The translations under genes and the position numbers were made by a program. DNA of 64,000 nt from Litoditis marina (taxonomy: Eukaryota; Nematoda; Chromadorea; Rhabditida; Rhabditidae): NCBI GenBank assembly GCA_964036275.1, contig OZ038433.1, forward strand, positions 18,296,257 to 18,360,256, read 5' to 3'. Shown piece by piece: positions 35,401 through 46,001 of the stretch. Position 1 is the first letter of the stretch, and every line of letters begins with the position of its first letter. The notes beneath the pieces are model-generated. The model was given only the letters and a program-made list of their open reading frames with translations. It had not been told where the DNA came from and did no database searches.

Positions 35401-38400
35401 CTTTGGCCCATTGCTTAATCAGTACTCATGGTGTGTATGACCCCAAGCGACTCATTGAAACCTGTCACTTTATATGAACTTCTACAAACTTAGAGATAAT
35501 ATTTTGAACAGCATTTCTGTCTCCATAGAGTAGTAAACTATTCCCCGACTAGATTAGAATACAAACGAGTTTTCATCACACTTCTATTTTTGACTCTCTC
35601 TTTCAGGGATGATGGTTCTACCTCAGTCGGCTATTGTGCCGAAGTCGTTTCCGTCAACAATATGGGTAATTCTGTAGAGATCGAAGATCATAGATCATCT
35701 GAAGCCAGTGCCCTTCCCGCCGAACTCTGCCCGGAAACTGCCCCAGTAAGCCCCGTAACCGCCCGAACTTGTCCGGTACCTGCCCCAATGTGCCCGGCAA
35801 CCCCTACTGTTCGTGCAATCGTGGACCGCATGGAAATGAACCACGTGACTTCCCGAAAGAAGGTCTATCCCCCTTTCGATCGACTCGGATTGGAATTGGA
35901 ATCCAGTCCCTCGTTTATCAGAGAAAGTGAGAAGAAAAGAGAGAACAGAAAGGAGAAAAGTGGAGAAAAGAAGGAATCTGGGATGCAAGAGGAAATGGTC
36001 GCGAGACAACCGGCAGTACGCAGAATCCTTTTTGAAGAGGTATGCTTCTTAGGTTACTTCGTTACTTGTTATAAGGAATATCCATGATGAATTGTAGTTC
36101 GCACTCCAGCCCTATTCTACGAGCTTTGATCGAAAAGCATCAAAATCACATTACAAACACACTGGGATTTAACAACGGACAGTATAGTCGTCGCCAACGG
36201 AAAGGCGGGAGGGTACTGTATATCTAACTTTCCGCTGTGTACGCATACATGTCCTGGATTCCAACGCTTGTTGTAGTGTGCTCTAATAGCGCAGTGGCTG
36301 GTGCCCTGCTATGAATCTTTTGCTCGCAAGTTCGATTCCGGCATGTGAAAGGGGTTTATACATTTGGCACTCACTATAAATTGGCTTTCTTTGGTAAGAG
36401 CGCCATATAATTACTCGGGTTTTCTCAAATTGTCAATTGTCAGAATTGGGTCAAAACTGTTTTGTTACGAATCAGCTTTCGCTAATCTTGAATACTATAG
36501 TTAACAGAAAAGGACTTATACTTCTTCAATCTATTTCGGCCATACTAATCTCTGTTCTCTCCAGAGTGCTTCGCCCGACATCAAGCAAGAGGAGAGAGCT
36601 GCAGGAGATCAGGTTAGGGAACTCCTTTGCTTTATGGATACTCTTTCAACGGATCTGTTTTTAGTTGATTATTCTTGCTCATTCAACACTAAAAACACAA
36701 ATTATTGTTTTTTTTTCGAAGAATAAAGAGTATATAGAGCCATCCCAAGAGTTGGATCAAGTGAGAAATTTAGAATCAACTGTACAAGCTAACTCTTGTT
36801 TCGATGAACGACTGTTTTTATTAATAAGAAAAACCGAAACAGTGTATATTAGGCTACTTTTATGAAGACTGATTTGCTAAAAACCATTGTCGTCTATATG
36901 TATATTTTATGTTTATTTCCAGGAAAAGGTAATGAAGCTCCCTGCTCTCACCAATAAATCTGACTTCAGTGTTCCTAAAACTCCCGATACCGTCCAAATG
37001 AAGGTTGGTTTTGCAAATACTTTAGTGGTCACCTTGGCAAAATACACTGAAACGACAGCTTTGTTCTAATCTGATGTGTGTGTGTTTTGTTCAGGGTTCA
37101 TTCCAGAGTTAAAAAAGCGTAACTGAGCTTTCTAATCAGACTTCCTATAAATTTGGTCAGAGCCTACTTTATTTTCCAAGTAAGGACATAACATGAAGAA
37201 TGGTCTGACCTGTCCCTCATGCAAAATGTTTGTTCATACACATCATAAATTGAGATACGGTACATGAGAGCATTTTGAGGTTTTCACGAGTACTAATTAT
37301 TGATTGCGAACTAAATTTCTTTTTCAATTTGCCTTATTGGGTTATAAGGTTCGACAAAGTACATGTTGAACTCCTAAATTAAATTTCTAAATAGTGAACT
37401 TTCAGAAAAGGGCGAGTATTCGTCCCCTGCCCGGCTCTTACAATGGATATCAGGGAACACCGAGACCGGAACGAAATGTGGTAAGATTCGACATTTGTTG
37501 TAACGACTATAGTCAGTGCCAAAGTTTCTGTCTCTCGCCGGAATCGAACCTGCGAGCAAAAGTATCGTAGCAGCGCCCTAACCACTGCGCTATTAGAGCA
37601 CAGAACCAGCAACTTTGGAATCGAAGACAAGTGTGCGTACACAACGAAAAGTTAGACATACAGTACCCTCCCGCCTTGGCGTTGGCAACGACTATATCTA
37701 TGAAATAAGGGATGGAATTACTGTGGCGGACTGAGAGACAAACGATGTTGCTTTTGAATACACAGTGATTAACCTGTACTAGGGAAGTTTTAACTTTAAT
37801 CTCAATCAGTCCTCCAAGTTTTGATCATCCCCTCCCCCTTCAATAAAAGTCCATTTTTGGCAAAATAATAGTTTTGTGGAACATTTTTTTGGTAATGGTA
37901 AACTTCATATTATTTCAGGGAACCCCCAACGTCTCTCCCATTCTGAGAAGAACTTCGGATGTTTCTGTCGCCAAACGACAGACCGCACCAAAGGTAGATC
38001 AAAACTGAATGAAGCCAATTTGAAGGAGAAATTTTCATTTCAATTGTCCTCACTTTTGTGTCCAATTTCAACTTAAAAAAAGTTTGTAGGTGGTTCAGAT
38101 CCTTCTCTAACTTTCGTATTTTGTTGCACCTTTTTTTCCAGAATTCTTGAGCCTCAAACTTCATAACTTTACTGCTTAGTTTCTCAAAGTTTTATTGAAT
38201 CGTTCAGAACTCGTCCCTCTCTGCTATCAAGAAACGCGATTCTGTGGCTGCAGCGACCCCGCGGAAAACTGTTACCGAGGTATAGAAAGTTACAAAACTT
38301 TGTTGTAGTTTTATCCCAATGCACATCATAATTTACGAGTTTCAATCAAAAAATAACGTGATTAAAATACATACATACCAGGATTATTCAAAAACAGCAT

Positions 38401-41400
38401 TTTTATTGGAAAGAGAACCCCTTAAAAAGTATGACATATAGCTGTCTCTCTCCCAAAACACACAGACAACGCTGATGCGTTCTGCTGTGCATGCACACAG
38501 CAGTAATTATTGTACACAGTACCCCATCTTTTCTTTCGACAATAACTATAGTTATTTCTGACGATCAGAACACAACCAAGGTGTGTTTTTATTTTCTCCG
38601 TCGGGGGTCTGATAACGTATGATAAGAACGGCGCTCGCTCTCCAGTGTTTTTTTTTTCGTCTTGAACTGATAGTATCAATTATCAACCAAGATGTAGACA
38701 TTGAAAACTGTCTGAGCCGTAGAAGAAACACACCAAAATAGTACGAAAGCTAGGCGACAGTTTTATACATCCTGCGTCTCTCGCTTTGCTTTATCTCGTC
38801 GGAATGTGAGAGCAGAGAAATAGCGCGGGTTTCAAGGAGACGCAGGTTAGGATGGAACAGTCGGGATGCAGATGGGGAAGCCTACTCGAACGAGTTACAA
38901 TCATTTGCGAGCTGGTTAGGTATACAGTATGAGTTGAGTGATGGGCGTCCAATCTTTGTTGGAAACATTATTAAAGTAGCTAATAAGTGTCATAAAATCA
39001 ATTATCAATATCTAACCATGAATATTGTCATGATCTAACTTTTCTAATCTCATTCCATCTTTACAGCCTTCTACTCCAACTACGAATCAGAAAAGATGTG
39101 ACTGTCTCTACCACTCAAAGGAGAAGAAGAAAAGTGAGAAGAAAGGCAAGGAAGTTGTAGGTGAATGAGTGATTGTTGTAGTTTGTAGTGTAGTTAAGGA
39201 TACAGCCCTATGAACTGTCAGTTTCTTCTTTTAGTCGGGGCATGATAGTGAAAAAAACGCTTATGTTTTGGTATTAGAATTTGCAATTCTGGTTGTAAGC
39301 TTAGAGGAAATTTCTTTTGCGTAGAGTAACCGACTGTTTCCTTTTCGTTGAGCTGCAGTTCAAGTTGAAAATAAAATTCGCATTATTGAGATTGAGTCTT
39401 CCAAAAAAAGATGGGCTATCAAACTTGTTTTGAAATTTGAGAACATGAATGGTTAGCGTTAGTTTTTAGGAATTGTTACAAACCGATTGAACAGAAACTT
39501 TGATATTCCAGTGAAACCGCGTTGGAAATAGAATAATCAACGCTGTCAATGGAGAAGAAATAAAATGAAACCGGGTTCTGAATAAATATAGTTATAACTC
39601 GCTGTTCTTATTGAAACCTCGAAATGAGTACCATGTTGCGTGTTCGGTACAAGACAAAGGCGTCCAGGTTCGAGCCCCGGTTGGAGCAGAACAGTTTCAA
39701 CTTTAGGGCTCTTCTAATTTTAGAGATATTATGTGCGCGTGACAGGGTAACCATTCCCTTTTTCTTCTCAACTTTTCTCTCCATTTACCCATTTGGAGTG
39801 CCACATACTATGTGGAAGTCAAAAAAAAAAGAATCGAAAAAAGAAAAAGTTAAATCGCGAATAAATCTATTCTATTCTATTCTCACACTTATTTCAGAAT
39901 TATTCAAGTTATTCACTCAATTCATGTTCATCATTCAAAACGATTATAATCGTAATTCACAATGCACTTGATGGTGGAAAACAGTTGTGCGAATCTTTGT
40001 AGTATGTTCAGTTTGTTGCAAAATAAATAGTTTCGCCACGTGAAATTTACAAAATAGATAAAAAAAATTGAGAATAAGTAAATGAAAAAACAGCCAATTC
40101 ACTGAACAGTCAATTTACTCAACTTTTTGCTCTTTTGCTTTCTCTGTAGTAAGCAAATCACAAATTGGGTATAGGCAGTAAAAGAGTTTGCCTGTGCAAA
40201 CCCAAACAGTTTGTCTATTACAAATCTAGACCCAAACCTTAGTCACCTAGGCATTTCGAACATTTCGAGTTAGGGCCGAAATGATTTTTGAGTTCATCTT
40301 TTAGTAAGCACATTCGTTATACCTTTGCAGTGTTGGTTGTAGGCCCTTTCATATGCGATGAGCCCCATGTTCATTTTGAACACGTTGTCCTCTTGGAAAG
40401 CGTCGCCCGAAAATGCTGGAACGGAAATAAATATCTTGAACGAAAACATGCGGGGGGGGGGCAAAGTATTTACTGTTGAGCAATTGCAGATTCACGTTGA
40501 ACACAGCAGGACTCAGAAACGTGCAATGACAAATTGCACGATGACTCATAAACTCGAAACTCGACTCGAAAAAACTCGAAAATTTTCGAGTTGAGTCGAA
40601 CTCGAAACTCGAAAACTCGAAATTTCTCAAAACTCGAAAACTCGAAAACTCGAAATTTTCGAAAACGCGACAACTCGAAATTTCCCAAAACTAGAAAACT
40701 CGAAATTTTTCAAAACTCGAAAACTCGAAAACTCGAAATTTCCCAAAACTCGAAAACTCGAAAACTCGAAAGTTCCCAAAACTCGAAAACTCGAAAAGTC
40801 GAAATTTTGAACTCGATTAACAACCCTAGTACATATCCCCAGTTACCCCGAATAAGTTTCCTCTGGTTAAGTGGGCGGAGGTAGGGGGGGGGGGGGGGGG
40901 GAGCTTAAGTACACCCTACCCACCGCGATCGAATGAATAGATAAACAAGTTTTCACCGTTCAACTTCCAACTTTCAACTACATGCTTTCTACCCACTGTT
41001 ATGAACTTTAATGTTCATACATCGCGATGTTATCAATTCGTCTCTGATACACATGTACACTAATTAATTATTATTATTATTGTTATTATTAATAGAAAGA
41101 AACGAACTGTGCATGATGTCCCTCAAAGCGAGTGAGAACCCGTGAACGGGCCACCGGCGGGCCACTTTAGCCGCGTTGACTTTGTCGAAAATACGCATGA
41201 AGTCTGGCTCGAACATCACCTGAAACTGACATTAGTACAAAACTGTATCAGGAAAGTTCCATTCATTTCAGTAATACTTAATAATTAAAAACATTCCGAT
41301 GTCATTTTCATTCCAACATACAGCTAGCAAACCTTTTTGAGAAACGGAGATTCACTCGGAAAAATTCCACGCGGAAATGAAATGAGTTTTATTACATTCC

Positions 41401-41799
41401 TATTTTATTGGTCGCAAAAGTTATATTGAACCTCATGAAATACGTATTGTATGTGTATTCACGTATTTTCTCTTGGGTTCTTGCATGTTTTATACTATGT
41501 ATCCTCATTCACACGTGTTAACATCAAACCTCATGTGTTTTAAGTGTTCTCACGCACTTTGGGCTCAAGCCCGTGCCAAAAGTGCAGTAGCTTCGCTGAA
41601 GATCAGTTTTTTATCATCCCTGTGTTCTCACGCGTTTTCACGTGTTTCCCCCACGTACCACATCGTGTCCAGCCTTTGCCAGTTCATCAGCAATTCGTCC
41701 GTTTGAAATCATGTGCGAGCGACTAATGACGGGAGAGAATACCAGGATTTTATAGCCAAAACACACACAAAACAACGAACACAGCAGAAATAATCGCAT
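26450..41799 (-). CDS. UDP-glucuronosyltransferase (UGT), 528 aa, 11 exons
   Basis: Exons 5' to 3': 41659-41799, 41108-41219, 40323-40415, 33418-33553, 32970-33170, 32269-32422, 31677-31844, 30978-31050, 30043-30154, 28300-28413, 26450-26732. Phases agree throughout. The product should transfer glucuronic acid or another sugar from UDP-sugar to small lipophilic compounds at the ER membrane. Features: signal peptide (MRLFLLCSLFCVCFG), likely catalytic His in SRSHM (residue 29), FGEQINWCGN, EAMAWTIGMPWPYS, FSLGTNVNT, and the UDP-sugar-binding signature WVPQAALLKHP-x(5)-THAGYNG-x(3)-AARAGVPLIMMP. A C-terminal membrane segment (IGILVAFMVVFV) is followed by a basic Lys-rich tail. THAGYNG is a slight variant of the usual THGGxNS. 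A TTTTCAG just before the ATG suggests trans-splicing. The exon 2 donor (A/GTTCGT) is the least certain junction. Confidence 0.93.
26755..26792. promoter_or_regulatory. Short hairpin GTTGTAGTTTGATC...CATCAAACTACA
   Basis: Inverted 11-12-bp arms with a loop of about 13 bp, just upstream (in gene sense) of the last UGT exon. One of several such hairpins in the window (see findings). No known function assigned. Confidence 0.5.
27493..27728. mobile_element. TATAGTTCGTTTC MITE, copy b
   Basis: Ends TATAGTTCGTTTCTCCAATC and GTGAAACAGACTATA, in the last UGT intron. Nearly the same sequence as copy a (22962-23197), including GTATGCTTGTAGTACCCAA, so the two are recent sisters. Confidence 0.88.
29145..29370. 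mobile_element. TATAGTTCGTTTC MITE, copy c
   Basis: Ends TATAGTTCGTTTCACCAATC and GCGTTGAACAGACTATA, with subterminal CTACAGTAATCC/GATTACTGTAGAGGG. In UGT intron 9. Confidence 0.85.
29431..29666. mobile_element. TATAGTTCGTTTC MITE, copy d
   Basis: Ends TATAGTCTGTTTCACGCAAC and GTTGTATCGAACTATAG, only about 60 bp from copy c and in the reverse orientation. In UGT intron 9. Confidence 0.8.
29801..29994 (+). mobile_element. tRNA-box short element, copy 2
   Basis: Starts TATAGTCGTTACAACGCCAA and ends GGCACTCACTATA. A-box TAGCGCAGTGGTTAG at 29904-29918, B-box GGTTCAATTCC at 29946-29956. The head contains GGCGGGAGGGCACTGTATG and TTTCGCTGTGTACGC. In UGT intron 9, antisense to the gene. Confidence 0.82.
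30270..30440 (-). repeat. Partial duplication of UGT exon 9 and its intron edge
   Basis: CGTGGGTTATGAAACACA followed by GAGACGGGG repeats the exon 9 sequence at 30121-30150. The downstream TTCGGACTCTT/TTAGAGTT region echoes 30228-30252. The frame is not kept; it is a decayed local tandem copy in intron 8. Confidence 0.65.
30711..30946. mobile_element. TATAGTTCGTTTC MITE, copy e
   Basis: Ends TATACTCTATTTCACCAATC and GGTGGAACAAACTATAT, with CTACAGTAATCC/GATTACTGTAGAGGG inside. In UGT intron 8. Confidence 0.82.
31257..31493. mobile_element. TATAGTTCGTTTC MITE, copy f
   Basis: Ends TATAGTCTGTTTCACCAATC and GGTGGAACAAACTATA. In UGT intron 7. The sixth copy in 8.5 kb. Confidence 0.85.
34151..39168 (+). 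CDS. Nested gene in UGT intron 3: Lys/Ser/Pro-rich protein, 353 aa, unknown function
   Basis: Ten exons, all in phase: 34151-34206, 34611-34683, 35266-35312, 35607-36039, 36565-36612, 36923-37003, 37406-37480, 37919-37993, 38208-38279 and 39067-39168. The first ~75 residues look globular (SVKLPKSATVEELCNLLAN, then SRFIKDDGS), loosely like a ubiquitin-fold N-terminus; that is a guess. The remainder is low-complexity: a Pro/Ala/Cys stretch (CPETAPVSPVTARTCPVP), basic ERKEK-type runs, and possible SUMO site IKQE. Many SP/TP sites are present (KTPD, GTPR, TPNVSP, ATPRK), a possible target for proline-directed kinases. It ends with CDCLYH followed by a Lys cluster, suggesting a nuclear or nucleic-acid-associated protein. 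No family was recognised. It lies entirely inside a UGT intron, on the opposite strand. Confidence 0.75.
34757..34934 (-). mobile_element. tRNA-box short element, copy 3 (minus)
   Basis: Reverse orientation: B-box complement GGAATCGAACC near 34780, A-box complement CTAACCACTGCCCTA near 34820, end TTGGCGACGACTATA. In intron 2 of the nested gene. Confidence 0.75.
36183..36379 (+). mobile_element. tRNA-box short element, copy 4
   Basis: Starts TATAGTCGTCGCCAACGG and ends GGCACTCACTATAA. A-box-like TAGCGCAGTGGCTGG, B-box AGTTCGATTCC. In an intron of the nested gene, same sense. Confidence 0.8.
37509..37696 (-). mobile_element. tRNA-box short element, copy 5 (minus)
   Basis: Reverse orientation: TATAGTCAGTGCC at one end, GTTGGCAACGACTATA at the other. 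B-box complement GGAATCGAACC at 37541-37551, A-box complement CTAACCACTGCGCTA near 37579-37593. The B-box GGTTCGATTCC matches the Pol III consensus. In an intron of the nested gene. Confidence 0.83.
38767..38855. mobile_element. Hairpin MITE with CCTGCGTCTC ends, second copy
   Basis: CATCCTGCGTCTCTCG is mirrored by GGAGACGCAGGTTAGGATG. Same family as 23940-24033. In the last intron of the nested gene. Confidence 0.65.
40545..40812. repeat. (ACTCGAAA)n-type degenerate minisatellite
   Basis: Some 25 copies of ACTCGAAA or AACTCGAAATTT-like units, giving false Lys/Arg/Thr-rich frames. It lies in UGT intron 2 and is followed by an uninterrupted G tract near 40885-40902. Confidence 0.9.
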
Positions 41800-42548
41800 C
41801 CCGGCTGAAAATCGATAATAGTTACAAAATGTAGTTTAATGCGAGAAACATCAGTTGAAATTTTGATGTTCACCATACTACTGCTAGTTCGCGCAAACGC
41901 GCCAATACTTGTAAACTTATGTAAATGAAACATTGTTAATGAACAACACATATCGAAGTTACATTCATGGAAAAAATATTCAAAACAATATAAAGTATAG
42001 TTTGTGTGTTTATATCGAACTAAACGCATTATAGTGTAGTATCTTATCTGTTTTAAGCAGAAAGATTTATCAATTCAGCCAGCTAATAACAATCTATACT
42101 ACTCCACTGGATTACAAATAAGCTGATATGGAAGCATGATTTAGTAATATAATAATTGTTTTATTGATACTTCAAATATTCTAACCCAATTGTTCATGTA
42201 ATCATTTCAATATTAGTAATGATAGTAATACTTAGTGGCAACAAAAACTATATAATAATCATTTGCATAGAGATCTACAGATGCAAATAATCGATCGTAA
42301 TCGTAGTAGATCGTAAGCAAAACATTAAAAGATTCAACAGTTTAATACAAGAAAAGTTGGAAAGAAGGTAATATCACCAGTTCAATCCAGACAGTTTTTC
42401 GAGCGAGACAACAGTGCGCATGCATTTGCTAAGTAAATAAAAAGTTACAAATGGTGAGCTTGCGAAAGGTTTGTTGAACCTAAACAGAAAACACAGTTTG
42501 CTCTATAAATAGGAGCCAAAAAAAAGTATTATTGTCTACAGTGAAAGT

Positions 42549-42582
42549 GTAGTTTGATCGAAAATCATGAGATCAAACTGCA
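42549..42582. promoter_or_regulatory. Short hairpin TGTAGTTTGATC...GATCAAACTGCA
   Basis: Arms GTAGTTTGATC and GATCAAACTGC with an 11-bp loop. Same motif family as 26755, 27949 and 62978. Confidence 0.5.
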
Positions 42583-42642
42583 AAAAACGGCCATGCTCTT
42601 CAAATACACTTTTTCTGTGGAGCGTGCTTAGTGCTTATATTC

Positions 42643-42808
42643 ATACACCAGTAAAGTTGTCCGAATAGTCAGAAAAAATTGAAAAACGGACTACTTTTTC
42701 GTCGAAAAGAAGACAATCGGTCTACTTTTGATGTAAAATCACAGGTTTTCACTTGTTTACATACGAAAACCGACTAATCTTTGTCGCTTAGTCAGACCTC
42801 ACTGGTGT
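42643..42808. mobile_element. TACACCAG-type MITE, copy 1
   Basis: The left end ATACACCAGTAAAGTTGTCC and the right end AGTCAGACCTCACTGGTGT are inverted, with an inner ACGGACTACTTTTT. Second copy at 58714-58882, and a 5' fragment near 59906. Confidence 0.75.
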
Positions 42809-42941
42809 TTGCTTATATTGTACAGCTACTACAACCTATATATGAACTCGAACAGCATGACTAGTCAATTCAGCATTTATACTTTTGTTTTCATGTAAAT
42901 ATTGAACTGCGGAACTATGTGAAAATACTCTCGGTCGTTTG

Positions 42942-43060
42942 AAGAAGGACGATAATGTGGACCAATCTCGTGTCAACGGTCCTTTAAACTGCAACTGAAA
43001 AATGTATTGCAGTTTAAAGGACTGAACCGTTGCGATTGGACCACATAATCGTCCTTCTTT
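42942..43060. mobile_element. Palindromic MITE (GGACGATTATGTGGACC family), copy 3
   Basis: Ends AGAAGGACGATAATGTGGAC and GGACCACATAATCGTCCTTC. The right half is the same as in copy 4 at 44149-44270. Confidence 0.9.
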
Positions 43061-44148
43061 AAAGAAGACAGGAAGCTAGTTGTGAAGTGAGTGAATGTTT
43101 GTTTACAAATGAACACGTTTCCCGCTATGTTATGGCCACCTTGCCACAACAGACAACACGAGATCGAAACTCTATTTCAAACACTCATTTGAAACTCGCT
43201 CTCGAACTCCACTTGTGCGTAAAATTCTCGAGAATGTGATTGACACACGTGACACGTGTCTCTGTCACATGGCATGTCTGGAATATGATGTTATTACGTA
43301 GAGCTATGTTGAAAGTGCGTCAGAAACGAGTTCTTACTTATTCACAACCTATCTTTACGTTTTACGTGACATTAAGAGCATTTTCCACATTCCGGTACAA
43401 ACACCCTAAAAACCAACGAAACAGAGATAGTGAGGTAATGAATAGATAGTTGATGGGAGAACATAAATTGATTGACAGGTTATCGCTTCGACGCACAACC
43501 ATCATAAGAACACGTTTCTACTAACAAGTACCACGCCCCCTTCACAATGGATAGACTTAACTACGGGCAAATTTCTTCCCGAACCAAAACCGAACCGATT
43601 CTGGGAACATTGTCTTTTTACCCCCCACCTTTTTGAATTTATATTGCGTTTAGGGAATTGTAATTTGACCCCCCCCCACCGGGGGGTGATAATTCAATTT
43701 ATCACCTGCAATACAAAAGTTTGAGGGTGGGGGGTAAAAAGTAAACATTTCCGGTATTGAAGTTCAGCCCCCCCCCCCCACTCGTTGAAGTTTGACCCCC
43801 CACGATTGAAGTTCTACCCCCCGCCGACCCAGGTGGGGGGTAAATAGTAAATGTCGAAGTTGAATTTTGTCCCCCCCCCCCCCTCTCCTAGATTTTCAGG
43901 TTTCAGCTTGGGTGGGGGGTTGAAGTGCTATGGGGGGACCCAACTTAAGCGGAGGGCGATACTTCAATTTTCCCCCGATTCTTCCCGAGTCAGTTGGTTC
44001 GATAAGGAACCGAACCGTTAGCGTACTCAAACCGAAACCAATTGTTGGTTGTAAATTTGGTTCGGTTTTAGAACGAACAAACGAACTGGTTCCGGAAGAA
44101 TCGGTTCGGGTTTGGTTCGGGAGGAGTCGGTTCGGGAAGCAGTTCACC

Positions 44149-44270
44149 TTAAAGCAGGACGATAATGTGGACCAATCTCGTGACATCGGTCCCTTAAACC
44201 GCAATTGAAAAATGTATTGCAGTTTAAAGGACTGAACCGTTGCGATTGGACCACATAATCGTCCTTCTTT
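44149..44270. mobile_element. Palindromic MITE (GGACGATTATGTGGACC family), copy 4
   Basis: Ends AAGCAGGACGATAATGTGG and CCACATAATCGTCCTTCTTT, 1.1 kb from copy 3 and in the same orientation. Confidence 0.9.
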
Positions 44271-46001
44271 AACTACAAAATACACTCGTTCACAAATCAA
44301 TAATCCAGTATTAGCACTTTTAGCAAGAAAACAATGCTTCTCAGTTTTCGTCTTTCAGTAAACTTTAGCGTGATGATAATGATTCGTCTATTCTGTGTTT
44401 TCCTTCTTTTATAAAGAGAACAATGTCGACTTTTTTGCTCAGAAAAACCTCAACATTAACATTGAAACCGCGAAAAAGCGCCCACGACGAAATGGCAACA
44501 TAATGCTGTTACTTTGTAGTTAGCTGTTCACCGAGACCGTATGAGCTTTTTTTCGGTTGCTTGAATAAAGAACCGATCTATCGCCTGAGGTTACTGAGCA
44601 GTTACTCCCGTAATGCGAAGCTGAAGGCTACCAAAGTTCCAAAGCTACATGTACAATTGGCTTTTTTTGCAAAAATCATGCCAATAATAACATTAACTTT
44701 ACGATACAAACCTATTTTCGCAGTACACATCCGAAGTATGAGTGATAAATGAGGAGAAAAAATTTAATTTACAAAACAAAATATTGCACAGAAAGGGTGA
44801 GTAAAAGTGACAAAAACCACTGATATGAGTTGACTGAAATACAATTAAAGCTTTCGAAGATTATTAACAATGTGAAACTTGATAGCAACTGAACAAATTA
44901 ATATGCTGATTAAGATCTTCAAATTGAGATTTAATACTGTTTAGCAGGCACAGGAAATATGAACAAAGATAAAAATGGACGCTCAACGCCCGAAAATCCT
45001 AGAAATATTTACAATTGAAGCATTTACAAGGAGGTTAGATAATAATAACACATATTATTAGAAAATTAGTAGGTTGTTACCGGGGGAAATATCAAAGACT
45101 AAGAGATTACACTTTTCGGAACCAAAGTTGCTCACAAAGGCGAATGCACTAGCTCTCTTCAACCCACATCAAAATCATCGAGTTTTCACGTCAAAATGTC
45201 ACACAATTCGGTGAGTATACAACTGGTTTTTGTTCTATAAACTTGCAACCTCTATGAACAACTCTGGTGTTAAAATTCTACTTCGATAGTCATCTCAACA
45301 ATCGTGTGACAGGACATGGGCTTAGGCCGGGCAGCAAGTAGTGTGGTCAGTAGTAGTAGTAGTAAGTAGAAGCGCGGGAGGTCAAGGGTTACAAGCAATA
45401 TGGTCATCGAGTGGTTAGTCGAACTCACTGAAACAAGCATCAATTCAACACAACTTGTGTTTTGTGAGGAGGGAGCGCATTTTAGATCTCTAAAAAAACT
45501 CGATTCAGATCATGCAAGAGAAGTAGAGAAGAAACTCTCGTGTAATCACAGGTTCCGTCTAAACTCACAATCAACCACGATCGATCAAACTGTCTGACTC
45601 CCTCTTAACAAAAAAAGCATGACGGTTGGTGTACCGTGACTATCTTATCTTCTGTATTTACGTCTTATATTCACGCTGTGACAAACAGAAGCGCAAAACA
45701 TGCAACACAGCTCAAAATACGAGCCACAGACAGAATAAGCTAGCGTCACACCGAACAACAATACAAATACATGCCACTCTGAAGGCCCAGTCCCCAGTTC
45801 ATACTTTCACTGCGGCGAAAAATACTTTTAGTTCCAATCGCGCCCCATACATTGGTACATCTATTTTGACACGTGAAACATCACGATTTCGCCTTATTGC
45901 TTCAAAACATGCAAATGTATTCAAAAAACGCCACTAAAGTATGATGAAAAAGTATGAACTAGGTCTAAACCAATACACAAGACAGTACACAGAACGTATG
46001 C

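Larger units (their letters stand above)
41800..46001. other. Intergenic region between UGT start and innexin end
   Basis: No gene recognised. It contains one MITE of the TACACCAG family, two palindromic MITEs, C/G homopolymer runs at 43630-43930 and a GGTTCGG-rich degenerate repeat at about 43980-44145. ORFs here (for example 45626-45937) lack introns, family motifs or plausible codon patterns. Confidence 0.5.

Noticed and set aside
39624..39890. Functional tRNA gene (GGTTCGAGCCC at about 39668)
   Set aside because: A B-box-like string is present but no A box or acceptor-stem pairing was found; at most a relic of a tRNA-derived element.
40591..40884. 97-codon Lys/Arg/Asn-rich frame
   Set aside because: It is a translation of the (ACTCGAAA)n satellite.
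45626..45937. 103-codon plus-strand frame
   Set aside because: No family features, no splice-compatible neighbours, and composition like the intergenic DNA around it.
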